A stretch of 64,000 nt of DNA from Dasyornis broadbenti (lineage: Eukaryota > Chordata > Aves > Passeriformes > Dasyornithidae). Within the stretch, counting starts at the first letter, position 1; each line of letters starts with the position of its first letter. The stretch covers positions 1,326,615-1,390,614 of the forward strand of contig VZRN01000659.1 of assembly GCA_013397935.1 (NCBI GenBank), read 5' to 3'. This document shows, one piece after another, positions 12,501 through 27,500 of the stretch. The notes beneath the pieces are model-generated. The model searched no databases, was not told the origin of the DNA, and worked only from the letters and a program-made list of their open reading frames with translations. The translations under genes were made by a program, and so were the position numbers.

Positions 12501-15500
12501 ATAAAATTGTTCTCAAAATGCACAGGAAGGTGAGGAAGAAAGAGAAAGCCAGATACACACGTAACACTCGTAATAGGAAAATACAGTCTTTCACCTCCAT
12601 ATGGCCATTCCAATCACAGTGTGTTTCTAAACCCAAACTTGATTGGCAATTTTTATTTCAGTGACTATGAAACCTTCATGCACATCTCCCTGAAGATGCG
12701 TTTTAGCTATGGTAAGGGTAAAAAATATTTTTAATGCATAACAGAATTTGCTTCTATTTCAACCAGTCCCATGGGAGGTAAAAATTCTTCTGTTTTAATA
12801 CTGTGTGCACCATCCTTCTGCTTCAGTAATAACAGAGTAACTTCTTAAACTGTTACTGATGCTTGGCAGATGTCCAACTACAGCCTGATACACAACTACA
12901 CCCATACACAAATAGCACTTGAGCTTGAAGATAGTAAAATCTTAAATTAGAAGGATCAAATAGCAACTATACTATTAAATAGCATATATTCAAATAACAA
13001 ACATTCTTAAAACAGCTTTCAATACATTTTTCTTTAGCTTTACACCTCATACTCAAGGCAGATGTCCAGCATGCTCCAAAACCTGAGACAACCTGGTAAG
13101 AAGAACACCAAATATTTATGAAGTAATATCCCTCCATCTGTCTGACAATGCAGATACTGCAGAATAGGTATCAGTGATGCAGATACTAGAACAGAATGGC
13201 TCCAGTTGGAAGTGACCTACAACAAGTAGATAGTGCAACTGCCTGACCATTTCAGTGGTCAGTTTTAAAGTTAAAATGTTATCAAGGGCATTGTCCAAAT
13301 GCGTCTTAAAACACTAACAGGATTAAGACATGGATCACTTCACTAGGAAGACTGTCCCAGGGTACGACCACCCTCTCAGTAAGGAAATGCTTCCTAGTGT
13401 CCAGCCTGAATCTCCCCATGACAGCTCTGAACCACTCCCACATGTCCTATCACTGGATACCAGGGTGAAGAGCTCAGCACCTCCCTCTTCACTTCCCCTC
13501 CTCAGGAATCTGTAAGACAGCGATGAGGTCCCTCAGCCTGCTCTTCTCCAAACTAATCAAATACAGACATTCCTTCTAGCCCTTCCACCAGCTTTGTTGC
13601 CCTCCACTGGATGTATTTAAGGACTGTAAGATTCTGAAGGAACAGTAGGTAAAAACAAAGACATGTTCCTGACTTGTATTGGTATGCTGCAGATTCTTCA
13701 AAAAAATTTTCTGGTGATTTTACAGAATCACACACTTTAAGCACGTTTTAGATTCAGACTCAGATACGCATATCTGTACCTAATCCATGGAAACCTGGTA
13801 TTCTGCCTGGAAGTTACCTCTAGTGCTTGGTTCACTCTTGAGTTGGAAGAGCTGAGCTTCTACTCTGGAGAGTTGCTGCTGAAGTGTCTCCACTGTCTTC
13901 CTGTGCTCTTCTTGCAGGTTCCTGACCTGATCTCTGAAATTGTTCCGGAGAGCTTCATTCTGGGCTGTCAGCTGACTCAGCGCCTGGGCATGCTCTGTTT
14001 TGATAACCATGTTCTCAGACTGTATCGTGCAGAGTCTAAAAACAGGACATGCACAAACAGTCAGACACCAGCAGCAAAACACTCTAATGTTTACATTTCA
14101 AAATTTTTACAGTTTGATGCAGTTTTCAATTTTCATGTGTATGATTATCTTAGAATGACTGTGTGTACAACTTTTTTTCATCGAAAGTCCTTTTTTACAG
14201 GGAAAATCTGAGACAGAAAAAGTTACACTTATTGCTTGTCATATGAATGCACTGTACTATATAAACTCCTGACTTCTATTTCAGAACAAAAAATTCAGAC
14301 ATCTTTGGGAAATAACGAAAGACTTAGAGACATTGTGGTCTAAACATTTTTAAATTCTAAAACTGCATCATGGCTGTTTATAGGGTCATACAGGGCATGT
14401 TACTTATACTCCACTTCCTATAACATTTATTTACTGCTGAACACTTACTCAGGACTTTTCAAAACACAGGTTTCTAAGAAGATAAGTTTAATTTTTTTAA
14501 ACCTCAACTTTCAGTGCAGAAGAGTGTAGCTTTTAGCAAGAAAAATGCCAGGAACTCATCAATTGTACTTGGTTTGGAGGTACTCCAGAAGCATGACATA
14601 ACTGTCACAAGCAATTAAATATATTAAATAAACAATAATATATAATATAGGCATGATATATAATAATATAATAAATAAACAAAATCACAAGCAATTAAAC
14701 AAGTGCATTTATGGAAACACTAAGCCCAGGACTTGCCCTTACAAGCATACAGACTTAAATAGAGCCAGAGTAGCAAAGACCAGTGTCTAGGTGTAAAGAG
14801 AACCTACTATGAAATGGGTTGTTTCCAGAAAAATGCAGGACATACTTTGGTTGATTACAGAGAATCATTATCAGGAACAGATAAAACTGTACAAAAACAG
14901 TGACATGAGGTCAACAGTTCCTAATACCAATCTGTAATTTCTAATTAATAGTTCATGTGAATTCTTTGTACCCTAAATGGAGAACAAAAGACAAGGATAG
15001 ACTCTTTTGGAGGAGTTCAAGTATTAGGAGATCTTGAAAAAATCCTGTGATTTTTCAAGATGTGATATGGATTCAACAGATTCCTTTCATTTTGAAAGAA
15101 ACAGCAAATTAAGACTGCAGCAACCACAAACTTAACATACAGTACAGAAAGGCACTTGGTGGACAAGAATTGGGTATTTTGTCAGTGAAATTGTTTGCTT
15201 TGCATATAACTATCTTATTGTTTTTAATAGGAAACATCCATACAATTTAGTAGAGCAGTACAGTACAACATGAATGTAGTGCTGAGCATTAGATTTAAAA
15301 ATAGTCAATGTGCATAAAAAATGTTGATTTCTAGATCTGATAATTAAGAGGTAGAAAGCTTGCAGAAATCTCAAATTCACTGATCAGCTACTATTTCATT
15401 GTCATTGCTGAAACTGCTTATGGCTCATGAAGAATAGCAAACAATCCTTTTGAAAGTTCCTTTAACTTTCTCAACAACATGCCCTTTCTTTGAGAAGTAC

Positions 15501-18500
15501 AGTTATAGGCTTCTACATGCCAAGATTCTAAAGTTAAAAAAAAAAAAAAAAATATCTGTATCTATTCATCAGCAGACCATACTTTTCACGGAGTTCTGCT
15601 TCTTTTGCAACAGTCTCTTGTAGCATCTTATTGTGTCTTTCCAGCAGGGTGTCATGTTCAGACTGCAATGCCTGGAGTTCAGATGCATTCATCTGTGAAT
15701 TATGCTGAGCATCTTGCAGCTTAACTTTAAGTTGATCTATTACCATTTCCAACTGTTCCCTGCACGTGGAAGAAAAAAGGAATACACAACGTGCATTTAA
15801 AATAATTACTTTATTTCAGAACTTATACAATATCCACATTTTGGATAGCTGATCCAAACTGCATATTTATTAATTAAATCAACAAAGCACTATGGCCAAA
15901 ATAATCTTAGAATGTGGCTACACATAAACAATCAGATCCTGTAAAATAGATTTACCACATCCCATCTGAACTGCTGGCGATGCAACAATTGGAGTAGGAA
16001 GTGTGACTGATAGCACTTTCTACATCAAGGAGGGACAAGACAGAAGGAAAATAATATGTGGGATTCAGATAGGAGAAAAAATTTCTTCTTAGAAGTAGTG
16101 AGGCTTATTTTCTCTTTGTTTAGTAAATGCACATCAATTCAATGAGACAAAATACAGGGGACAAATGGCTGGAGTAGATTTTGAGCAAAGTACTGGAAAG
16201 CAACATCAAATTCATAGCAGATAAACTCAGTTGGTCAGAAACAAATCAAAATTAGATATGCCAGGAAGAAAAAGTCTTAAGTCACACACATTCTTTTCTT
16301 ACTGATTTCTGTATTTTTATATGCAGGCACCTCCATTATGTCATGGACTGTATATCTCACTAATGCTTAGAGTTGATACTTGTAAATAATTTCTTTGGAA
16401 AACATTTGTCATCTGTTTATTGTTTATCCAATTTGTTTCCAAGATGGTTCTCTCTCATAAAGAAACCCCAAAAACAATATTAGAACTTCTTAAAATTCTG
16501 CAAAAAGGAGAGAGAAAGAAATACAACTCTTGCACTTTGGTTGCTTCAAAGGCGAGAATGTTTCAAAAACCCTAAACTAACCTTGAACCTAAGTCCTCTA
16601 ACAAAGCATAAGTCGCCCTCTGGTGGATTTTTGGCAGCAATTGCTGGTAGCGACTGAAGGTCTGTGTCAGAAATGAATTCTGACATTCCACACATAAACA
16701 CCCAGTCTGTCACCAAGGGCAGCCATCAATGACGTCTCAAAATAACTTGCAGAAACTGATCGACTTTTCCAGTAAGTTGAGACATTTTCTGAAGCAAATC
16801 TGAATTCACCTGGCTGATGACTGTACTTAAACAACTTTCATAAAATTTTTGGTAGTGTAACTGTTTTCTTCCAAGTCTTTCCTCATATAACAGCTGATAC
16901 AACAACAGTATTTCATAAATTTGCTGGAACTGATGACTGAATTGGCATCCAGAGCTTTACCTACACTACACCACTCATTCCTGAAAAAGTTCAAAGTGAT
17001 CTCATCAGAACTGAACCAATCTGCTTTTTCATTCTTAGTTGCAAATGGCACTAGGCTACTTCATGTCAGAGAAAAGGACATGTCAAGTCTACACAAAATA
17101 TGCTGGCTAATTTCTGCTCATTAAAGTCATAAAAAATTTAGTAAGACCTTACTTCTCCTTCTGACTGTAACAATAGGTAACCTACACAAAAACAACAGTT
17201 AAAGAGACAAATCCAGCTATTAGAAACTAATACAGCACCACAACAGCAGAAACTAGATAATACTTCTGTTCAGCTAGGCAGTGCCACAGTCAGATTACAG
17301 ATCAAGTTAAAATTTTAGTTTTACCTTTCTTGTTTGGCTCCTTCAGATTCTGTTCGAGAAGCAGATTTATTCTTTTGCTGTTTTAGAACATTATGGACAC
17401 GGACTTTGTAGCTCTCAAATTCAGATGTAACAGATGCTTGTTCAGCCTATCACGTAGGAAACAAACCCATAAGTTATACCATTAACTATTGCTCCCTTAC
17501 TTCTCTAAAATGAAATGCACTCAACACTGAAAAAAATTAAAAATATCTGCTGCATTTCCTTCTTTTAAGTATGTAATTAAAACTGAGACTGCTAAAACAG
17601 ATAATGTTTCTTTAGATTTTAACTAAGTATCATAAAATGTGAAACTTGAGACATTGATTTTCAACATATTGGTATTAACGGAAAGAAAGAACACTTAAAA
17701 ATTCAAAAACTGCATTCAAACTGAGAGATTCACAAGCCAGGGGTTCTATCAACAGCTTTAAATAAAGGCAAAGGTGATAGAAAATAAAAAAGAGGTATAA
17801 TACTGTTTCCTTCCTATACTACAAAGATGACAAAAATTCTAATGTGCCTTAAAGTTATGCATAATTCTGAGGAGTTAAGTCAGTCTTGCAATAGTATTAC
17901 ACAGCACAAGGTATAATATTCTAGTTGACTGTAAAGGTGTTTGGTCTGTCTTTTCTTCTAAATTCAGCTGTTACATGAGTTTCTGTGGACATACAGAAAA
18001 TTGCCTCACGTCATAGTAGTTTCATCCCTGACTGTATACTATACAGCAAGGATTATTGCCATCCTTTAATTACTCATGTTGTATATTCCTCTAAAAAAAA
18101 CACAGTCGCAGGTTTTCTTTCTTGGATCTTAAGGCAAGCTCATGGGTTCATTAGTCACTTCTATTTACAGATAACTAAAACGCTCTCATCTCCAAGAGAA
18201 GGATTTTGGAAAGTTTCCCTTCAGCTGAACTGATGAGTGAAATTCTACAGAACTGACTCTGATTAACCCCTGCTCCAGATTTTAAGAGCCTATAACATTT
18301 GTGGCCATTTTCTTTAAATTAATCCTTTGCTTTTCTTCCTGTCTAACTATATGAGCTAGAGTACTCCTAAGTCCTCAGCTACACAGCCTTCAGTGACAGC
18401 ATGACTTCTGTTTTCTACTATCTGCTTTGCTGTTCACCTTTCCTTTAGGGGAAATTTGCCTTTGTTAATAACCTTGTAATAATATCTGTTTTCCAGATGT

Positions 18501-21500
18501 AGGGCATCTAAATAGGAAAGCTAATCTTCCAAGAGCTTCCAGCCATGCCATTATGAAAGAACTGCATCCTCACTGATTTCACAGCATCACAAAGCAAGCC
18601 ACCACAGACAGGTACTGTGTAAGTGCCCAGGTGTGAAGAATACATTTGTAAAACCATGATCCACATGTACCAGCACAACTAAGGCAAACTTCCTGTAGCA
18701 GCAAACACAAAGTTCGTCCATTTCAGTTCACCTTTCTATAATGTAGAAGGTTTTTTGAGACACTGCTTTCAGCTGTTACTTATGTGCAGGATGCACACCT
18801 ACCATAGAACAGTGACCACAGAGTAGTGCAGTAATCTCCATAAAGGTGGTTTGAACATAACAGTTCTACTGTATTTGAATCTGTTTGACCCCAATGCAAA
18901 CACTGCATTCCAGGACCATCTAACAGTGTCACATGAGCAAAAGTATCCCAGAAACAATAACAAACTTCAGCAATAGTGTCAGTTTTGCATGCAGTTCAGC
19001 TGCCAATTAAGAAGCTGCTCATATTTCAGCATATTAAAAAGTGCTTGCAAATATATTTTTCCACAGTTTCTTTCTTTTAAAGTGGCATCTGTGTTAACTG
19101 GTTTTATATGAAGCAAATTATATTCCTTTTTTGTGTTTGTGCTCTTTTCTTTAAAGACTTTTCCCTGAGGGTACACCTACAGATCTTTTTAAATAAACCC
19201 TGGCTCCCCACTACCACAAGTTTTTCCCTACTGGAAATAGAAATATGCAGTCCAGATGTTTCACTCCAAGTGATACATGTCAACCAGGACTGTCTGGCTT
19301 GTCCTTTATACAACCACTCAATTACCTCAAGCACTGAGGTAATTCTTAATTCTTGACAGACAAAATGAGTGAAAAATCTGCAAATATTTTTGGAGAAGCA
19401 GAGAATGCAGTAAATCTCCCTTCTAAAGTCTCTGAGATTACTTCTTGCACTGGAATACCTGGGCTGCTCTGCACTCTTCTTTTAGGGTTGCAATTTTTTG
19501 CTGGCAAGCACTCATTGTACGCTGGTGCTGCTCCGAAGAAGTTCGCAGTTGTTCCTGAACTTTATGCTTTTCTGATGTCAGTACGGCCACTTGAATCTGA
19601 AAAAGTCAGTTGAAAACTTCACTATTACAAAAACTTTTCTTCCTTCTCCAAGAGAACATGTCGCTGAGAACCTAGGACTCTGCTACAGTAATTCCTGCAC
19701 AGAACTGGTGAATACAAAATTAAAATCCAATAGAAATAGAATTTAAAAAATAGACATGGGTTACCATGTATTAATTTTAAAAAAGTGATGGTGTTTAAAG
19801 ACAGAATTGAAGCTAAAATTACAATGCTGATGTGGCAACATTTAAGAAAGCCAACCCCTCTCCCTTCCCTGCTTCTTTCATTCCATTCCATTCCAATCCA
19901 TTTCTGTTCTGTATACAGATGGACAACACTTAAGATTTTTGCTGACAATGTTATAGTCTTCTGTTTTTAAACTGAGCAACTTCCATTTTTAAAGAATAAT
20001 TTAAAAATATATTCCAGTTACAAGCTTCAAAATCCACAGTCCTCTCCTTTGGTGGAAATGGAAACAGGAAGAAGACAGGGTAAATCCGCTTACAGAAAAT
20101 CACAGGAAAAAATATTTGGGGAAAGCAGCAAACAGACAAAACTCATTTAGGAAAAAGAACCAGTAATCTAGAAGTAAAAACAGCGCCTCTTTATTCTTTA
20201 GCCTATATTCCATTTGCTCAGTACAAATCACACCCTTATTACTTAAATAAGAAACCTTGTATTTACAAAAAAGTGAAGTTTCTTGCCTTATAGGCTTCCA
20301 CTTGCTGTTGACTGGCTTCCAGTTCCTCTTTCAATGATACTTGTAACGTTAGATGGTCATTTTCCTGCAAGATAAAATTATCTGGATGTTAAAAACCCCC
20401 CAAACCTCAGCAACCTAAAAATTCAGCGACCAGCTATTTTTTAAAATTTAGTTTAAAAGCAGAATACACAGTCACTAGCATATGGACTTACAGCTTGCTT
20501 AGAATCAGCAAGTTCTTTTTTCGTTTTCACCAGGAGTTGTTTTATCTTGGCATTTCTTTCCTCATCCTGTTGCACAGTTGACTGAAGTAACTCTAATGCA
20601 GAAAACAACAGTTATTTGCAAAAGAAACTTGTATTTCCTTAAACTGCTGGAAAATATTTAAACAAATTCTAACAGACTCCTTAAGAGCTGCAAACAAGGA
20701 GCTTACAGTAAGTTTAGTATCCTTTTTCTAAGTTATCACAAAGATCTTCAAATAAGTGAAACGATTTTAAGATTTACACTTGAGGATAGGAAGAACTGGG
20801 ATTTTTAACCACATGCTAATCAGTAAAGTTTTATGACTGTAGTGTATCAGAATGAAACCCTTGTCACCAATATTTAGAACTTAGGAATAACTTAATCAGG
20901 TAAGAAACACAGTATATCAGGCAGGCAAATTGGCTTTTAACTGCTGAATACTGGATTAAGTGATTGGTAACACAGTAAAGTTTCCTTTAAGACAAAATTG
21001 CTTTCCTAATGTAACTTCAGTATTCCCTGCAAAGTTCACTCTCACTCACTGACTTGAGAAGTTGTTTCTGGATTGTATTTTTTACCATTACTAACTATAC
21101 CACAGCGACTCTTCATAGTTTTTAGTTTATAGTTTACTCACTTATTTCTTCTTGTAGGGTCTCTTGTTTCTGTTTCTGAAACCCTGTTTCTTGCTCAAGA
21201 TCTTCTATTCTGCTGTCTTTGTCAGCAATCTTCTGATTAAGTTCTTTTACTAGCCTTTCATAATCAGCTATTTCCATATCCATCAGTGTACTCTTTTGAG
21301 CATCCTGCAAGTTACACAAAATGAAGTTAGAGCCTACAATTTGCTTTGGCTGCTAAGACTTTTGCAACTCTATAAAAAAACTATATTGCCCATCAGACAA
21401 AAATTTTATCTCCATGCATATCCACAAACAGCACCTATCCACTGGGTTTCCATATCCTCAGTAAATGATGTGTTTTTAAACAAGAACCAAAAGCTTTGAA

Positions 21501-24500
21501 AAACCTGTAGCTAGTTTTACCAGTAGGTGTTTTGTACATAATAGATTCTGTCATCTTCAGTCCTTATAACCAAGGCAATTTCTTAACACTATACATGTAC
21601 TCCAGATATCTGAATTCTATTCCTGTTTCTACTCATGAAAGGCCACATAACCCAAGCTAAACAAATAAACAAAAAACAAAACGAAAACCAACCCCAGAAG
21701 TACATTTCAGCTCTTCAAGCACACAACCAGGGGTAAAAACCCTCACATTTTCCCTTTTGCGAACCTTTGGCTTAAAATCCTCAGAACAGAAAGGGAGGCA
21801 TTCAACACAGCCAGATGGGCCAAAATCTTTGGTAGTCCATAAAGCACTACCATGGACAGCAACTCTACCTTTCTGGCCAGCTCTAGTTCTTGCATCATTT
21901 TCTGCAGATGTTTCTTTTCCTTCTGAAGTTGCATCTGAAGCTCCTCCATTTCTCGGAGAGCACCACTATGTTCCTAAAATTTAAGTAGTGGTCAATTATG
22001 CAGTCCAATTTCAAAACAGATGTCAGCAACTTTTTATACTTAGACACACACACACACACACTCTTGGGTTGTACAAAGATAGTTGATTTGTTTTTCAGGA
22101 AATCACTGTGAACCAGAGAAAAACCAACAACATTGTGATGTGGTTTTCACCTTCTGTAACTACCCCCAACCTACTTGAATTGACAGCCTTGCAAAATTCT
22201 TTCAATGAAGAGAAGTTTTCAAACAAGACAGTCAAGTAACAAGGAGGGAAAGTACGGAACCTGATCTATAAAAACACAGTTTACAAAGGTCTAACAGAAG
22301 TCACATCCAGTGAAAGTAATGCTTCAGCCCATTCACAATCTCTACAAAGTACTACCTTTGTTTTCTGTTCTTTCAGAAGCTTTTCAGCTTCTAGCTCTTT
22401 CTCAGCCTTTGCCTTGGCTCTTTGTATCTCCAGTATCTGAGTTTCCAGCAGCTTAGCATTATTTTGCAGTGTTTCAACACGAGCCAGGAGGTCTTCATTA
22501 GCAGAGCATAACTGATCATGCTGAAATTAGCACAGTGCAAGGATAAAAACATAAGCTTAATTTATGTGCAATGTTAACAGATAGAATATTTTCTATATTT
22601 AAAAAGCCCCCAATACTAATTTCTATCCAAATCCCTTACAAATAACACCCCTACAGATGGGTCTTGTGCAGCATAATTCTTTCAAACCAGAGAAGTAAAC
22701 AGGTGAAATTAAAGTCATTAGCACATTCTGGTTACTTTGTTCAGTTAATTTGCCCAGCTGTCAGAAAGCTAGAATTAAAAGAAATCTGAAAAAAATACCT
22801 CAAAATTTATGCTTTCTGCAAGAATCACCCTCCCCTTGCAATAATACAGTATTTCAATACTTATTGCCCCACTTCAAATACAGCTGCTGTATTTATAAAC
22901 AAATGATCATGCTATTAACTCCTAAAAAAGGCTTAACTGCAAGCTTTGACTGAACAACCAAGTCTTCCATCAGTACATAGTAAGAACTCTACGGCATCTG
23001 GCATACTTTTGCAATGACTTTAACAGATTAAATTTTGACATCTTCAATGCTGTATCTTAGTCTTTATTTTGCCTCTGAATTTCAAGTCACAAATTTCATT
23101 TCACTTGAAATTCAAAACACACTTAAGTTATGAAACTATAGTAACAATCACATGATTAAAACTGGCACCCAATAGACAGAATTAATTTTTATGGTTCTTA
23201 TTAATAGATTAGACCCACATACAGAACTGACCTGCTCGGATGACACCTGTAGCTGTCTTGTAAGATCATCTATCTGACGTTCAAGATTATTTGCTCTGCC
23301 TTTTTCAGAATCCAGTTGTTCTCCTTGCTTGTCGTATTCCATCAAAAGATTCTTAACACATACAAACACAAAACCATAATTTTAAACAATATATATTACA
23401 TAAGCACATTCTATACCTCTGAGTCCTGCTTATCTTCCTAATATTTCAGTATATGCGTTGTCTTACTGCAACATCAGAAATACCACAATGAAATTAAAGA
23501 TATCATTCCATTACAGGCTCTGGGAGAAACCACTTCCAGTTCATGAAATGATAGACTAATTCAGGTTGGAAGGCAGCTCAGCAGGTGTCACCCTCCTGCT
23601 TAAAGTGGGGTCAGCAGTGAGATCAGATCAGGTTGCTCAGAGCTTTGTCCAACCAGCTTTTTCCAAGGACCTGCCTCCAAGGGTTGAGATGGCTACTCCA
23701 ATGGACAACCTATTCCAAAGCAAGACCATTCTCATAGCATAAAGATGCTTATCCATCTATCCAGCTGGAATCTCTCATTTCAGTTGAGGACTACTGTCTT
23801 ATCTTGCATCACCATTAATAACCTGACTCTCTTTCCTTCATTATGTGTTTCTAGGTACTGGAAGACTCTTATTTGGTTCCTTTGAAGTCTTCTCCAGGGT
23901 GAGCAGCTTCTCATCACTTATTCCAGTCCCTTGACCAACCTGATCATCCCTCCACTGAAATCACTTCAAGTTATCAATGTCTTTCTTGTATTTGGGGGGA
24001 GAAAGAGGGACAAGACTGGATGCAATACTCTCTATGTCACAGAATCATTTAGATGGAAAAAGACCTTTAAGATCATTGAGGCCAACTGTTAACCCAGCTC
24101 TGCCAAATCCACCACTAACTCACGCCCTTAAGTGCTGTGTTTATTTTATATACTTGTATATAAAGTGCTTGCGGTGTTTACTTACTATACTTTAATTACC
24201 TCCAGGGATGATGACTCCATTGCTTCCCTGTTCTAACGCCCGAACACCCTTTTCATGAAGAAATTGTTCCTAATATCCGATCTAAACCTCCCCTGGTGGA
24301 ACTTAAGGCCACTTCCCTCTGTCCTATCACTTGTTGCTTGGAAGAAAAGACTGATCCCCACCCAGCTACAACCTCCTTTCAGATGGTTGTAGAAAGCAGT
24401 AAGGTCTCCCCTGACTCTCCAGAATACACAACCTCAGTTCCCTCAGCTTCTCCTCATAAGTCTTATGGGGAACAGCTTGCTCTTGGTGAAGCAATGCTGA

Positions 24501-27500
24501 CTTGTCAGCTGCTTCTGCTTCATGCACACAGAGATAAGCTCCAAGAAGACTTGCTCCCAGGGAATTACAAGTTTATCTTCTTCACTTAAGAATTTCCGAA
24601 CTGATCTTCAATTTTATGTACTTGGAAGAATTCACAGGGATTTATGTTTTGCCTCAGCAACACATTGCTTGGTGTGTATGATGGCAGATTAAAAAGATTT
24701 AAAAATAGCATTCCAGTAGCAAGGAAGTGCCTCATTTTCTTCTGAGAGCAGCTACATGGTTACATTATAAGAACTTTACATTTCTTGATTCTGGTATTCA
24801 ACTGCACTGACACAATTTCTTTCGCCACACATAGCTGTGCAAGTAAATAGCAATGTATATCCAGGCAAGGCTTCAACCCCAAAGTATTTTTCGACAGTTA
24901 AGAGTCTTTTGTAAATGCAGCACTATTCTTACCTTATAGCTTTCAGCTCCTTGAATTACATCTTTCATTGAAGCAGACAACTGATCTTTTTCTGATCGAA
25001 CCAACTCCAACTCTTCCTTCAGAGCCTGCACCTTATAAGAAGAAGAGTGTGTCATTAAAACAGAACCCCCCACGCAGAATCTTCTTCATATGAGGAAGTA
25101 GTCAGGGTACCTCTTTTCGGCTGGCATCTAATTCTTTCTTTGCTTTCACAGCAACCACTTTGATTTTATTTAGCTTCTCTCCTTTTTCAGCAGATTCTTT
25201 TTCAAGCATCCCTAAAATAAATACATAAGAAAATTAAAAAGTACACCTTTCCATTTCCTCCCAAGAAGTGAAATGAAATTCAATTAGAACACAAATATCC
25301 ACATGACTTTAAAACCAAACAAAGTATAAACCAGCGGCAGATGTTCAAGTGTTTCATTCAGTTAAGTATTAATTTCAAGCCAAAACATTCAGACACAGAG
25401 GGAGCTTAGGGGCAATCTTTCCCTGGACAATCTTTCCCTGTTTCAGAGGCTTCCATCACAGTTAACATTAAGAGCCATATTCCTGTCTAGCTCTACATAA
25501 ATTTAACAACTCAGAACCATTTTCTTGCTAATGTATTGAGATAACTGCAGTAAAGCAACAGTAGTTTTGGCTATGTTGCTCCCTTTCCTTCTGGAAGCCC
25601 AGGGATTCTTACTGACAAATTTCCCACATTTAAAAAACAAAGATTAAATCCACTACACCGTTTATAGACAGATATACAGAGGACTAAAAAGCCTTTAAAA
25701 GTATCAAATCATATCCAACTTAAAATGGCTAATAACATTTTAAATCCCAAATGGAAAGAATATTGTAGGAAGCTGCACGGATATCTCCTTCCCCATCTTC
25801 CTAGAATTGTGGAAATACGGGACAATTATGCAAAGAATGAAAAATTAACAATCCAAAGAAGCCAAACCATTTATATAAAAGGAAACAGTAAGAAAGATAC
25901 CAATTTTTTCTTGAAGCTCTGCTACTGAAGACTGTTGATCAGTTTTCTCAGTCATTGTCTCCATTAAATTCTGTATTATAAACAAAGATATAAGAAGTAT
26001 TACAAAAATTTCTTTGTGGTGTCTGTTTTTTTCCCTAACAAGCCATGAGAAGTTTCAGCTACAGCTAAAACTGTCTACATTCTTACTAGCAAGAAAGTCT
26101 TTCTGAGCAACTTTGTATCAGCTTGGTGAAAGCATAGTTACGTTGAAAGCAGAATATTCCAAGCTTTTAACAGCTGCTTCCCATCATGTCCAGGTTACAA
26201 AAAAAGGGAGACAAGCTAACTCTGCACCTATCTGTTCCACATAACCAGCAATTCCCAAGACCTGATGTTAATGCAGATCAAGCAGCAGTTTTGTTTGAGA
26301 TAGAGCCACAGAAAGTTAGAGGTGAGAGACTATGAGGTCAGTTAGTCCATCTAGTCAATAGATTGCTTCAAGGATAGTCATAGGAAGAAAGATTCAAGTA
26401 CAAGCAACCTTTGTCAAAAAAGCATGATGATTGGTTTTGTTTCCTTTTTTTTTTTCTTCCTAGGGGGAAGAAGGGGATTCTGAGGTGCTAGAAAACTCAG
26501 AAATATGTGCTTTCTAGAAGGGAAACTCACTTTCAGGCCAAGGGAAAAAAAAAAAAGAAAAAAAAAAAGAAAAGAGAGAATTGAAAGTATTTTTTGAACC
26601 TTAATTCTGAAGACTTTAGAGGTTTAGTCTTTATACTTCAATAACAAAATATAACCTTTAGAGCACTCAGTTCGTCTTTCACAGTTCTAAGCTCAGTTTC
26701 CTTTTGTTCCAGAATGAAATTTAAGTCATCTTGTTTTTCAGATCCTTTATGCTGTTCTTGTATTTGACTTTCATAAAAAGCGAGTTTTTGACTGATCTCT
26801 TCAATATTAGCTAAAAGGTCTTGATTTTCAATCCTTGATTTTTCACTGGCATTCCTCAGGTCCTGGATATCATGTTGAAGCGCTTCTTTTTCTGACAGCA
26901 CTCCTTCCAGTTCTTCTCTCAAGAGATCTTTTTCTTTTTCAAAATCCTGAATCAGGGATCTATGTTCTCTATATTGAGCTGCATTTTCTTCCTCTAGTCT
27001 CTCAACTTCCCGCTGCAAATGAATTAATTCATCCTTCATTTGCAGAGCAAGGCTCTGCTCTCCTTTAATTTTTGACAAGCATTCATTTGCAATTTTTAAC
27101 AAGTTAAGAGAATCAAATTCTTCATTAGCATCTGAAATGTTCGACCCCACTTGCTCAAGTAGGTGGTACAGCTGAGTTCTTACGAGGGATGTGTGCACTT
27201 GTTCATTTTCAAGTAATGTTGATATATGGTCTTTCTCTGCAGTCATCATTTGTAGTTTCTTTTCTAAGTCTTCAGACTGCTCTTTCAATACTAAAGAACT
27301 GTCTTTTTCAAATGTAATCCTTCCCAGCTCTTCACTTAATTCACCTTTTTCCTGTATAAGTTTCTTATTTTCCTCACGAAGAGCGTATACTTCAGATGAA
27401 AGCTGATCTTTATCACACACCAGAGATTCAATCTGTTTTTCCAGATGCTCTAGCATTTGAGCATTTTCACCCTTTGTAGTTAAAGCATCATTCAGTCTCT

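Noticed and set aside
14605..14699. Repeated TCACAAGCAATTAAA 80 bases apart
   Set aside because: A short local duplication in very AT-rich intronic DNA, with no further structure.
24296..24589. 97-residue plus-strand frame
   Set aside because: Antisense reading of a CR1 copy in a GCC2 intron.
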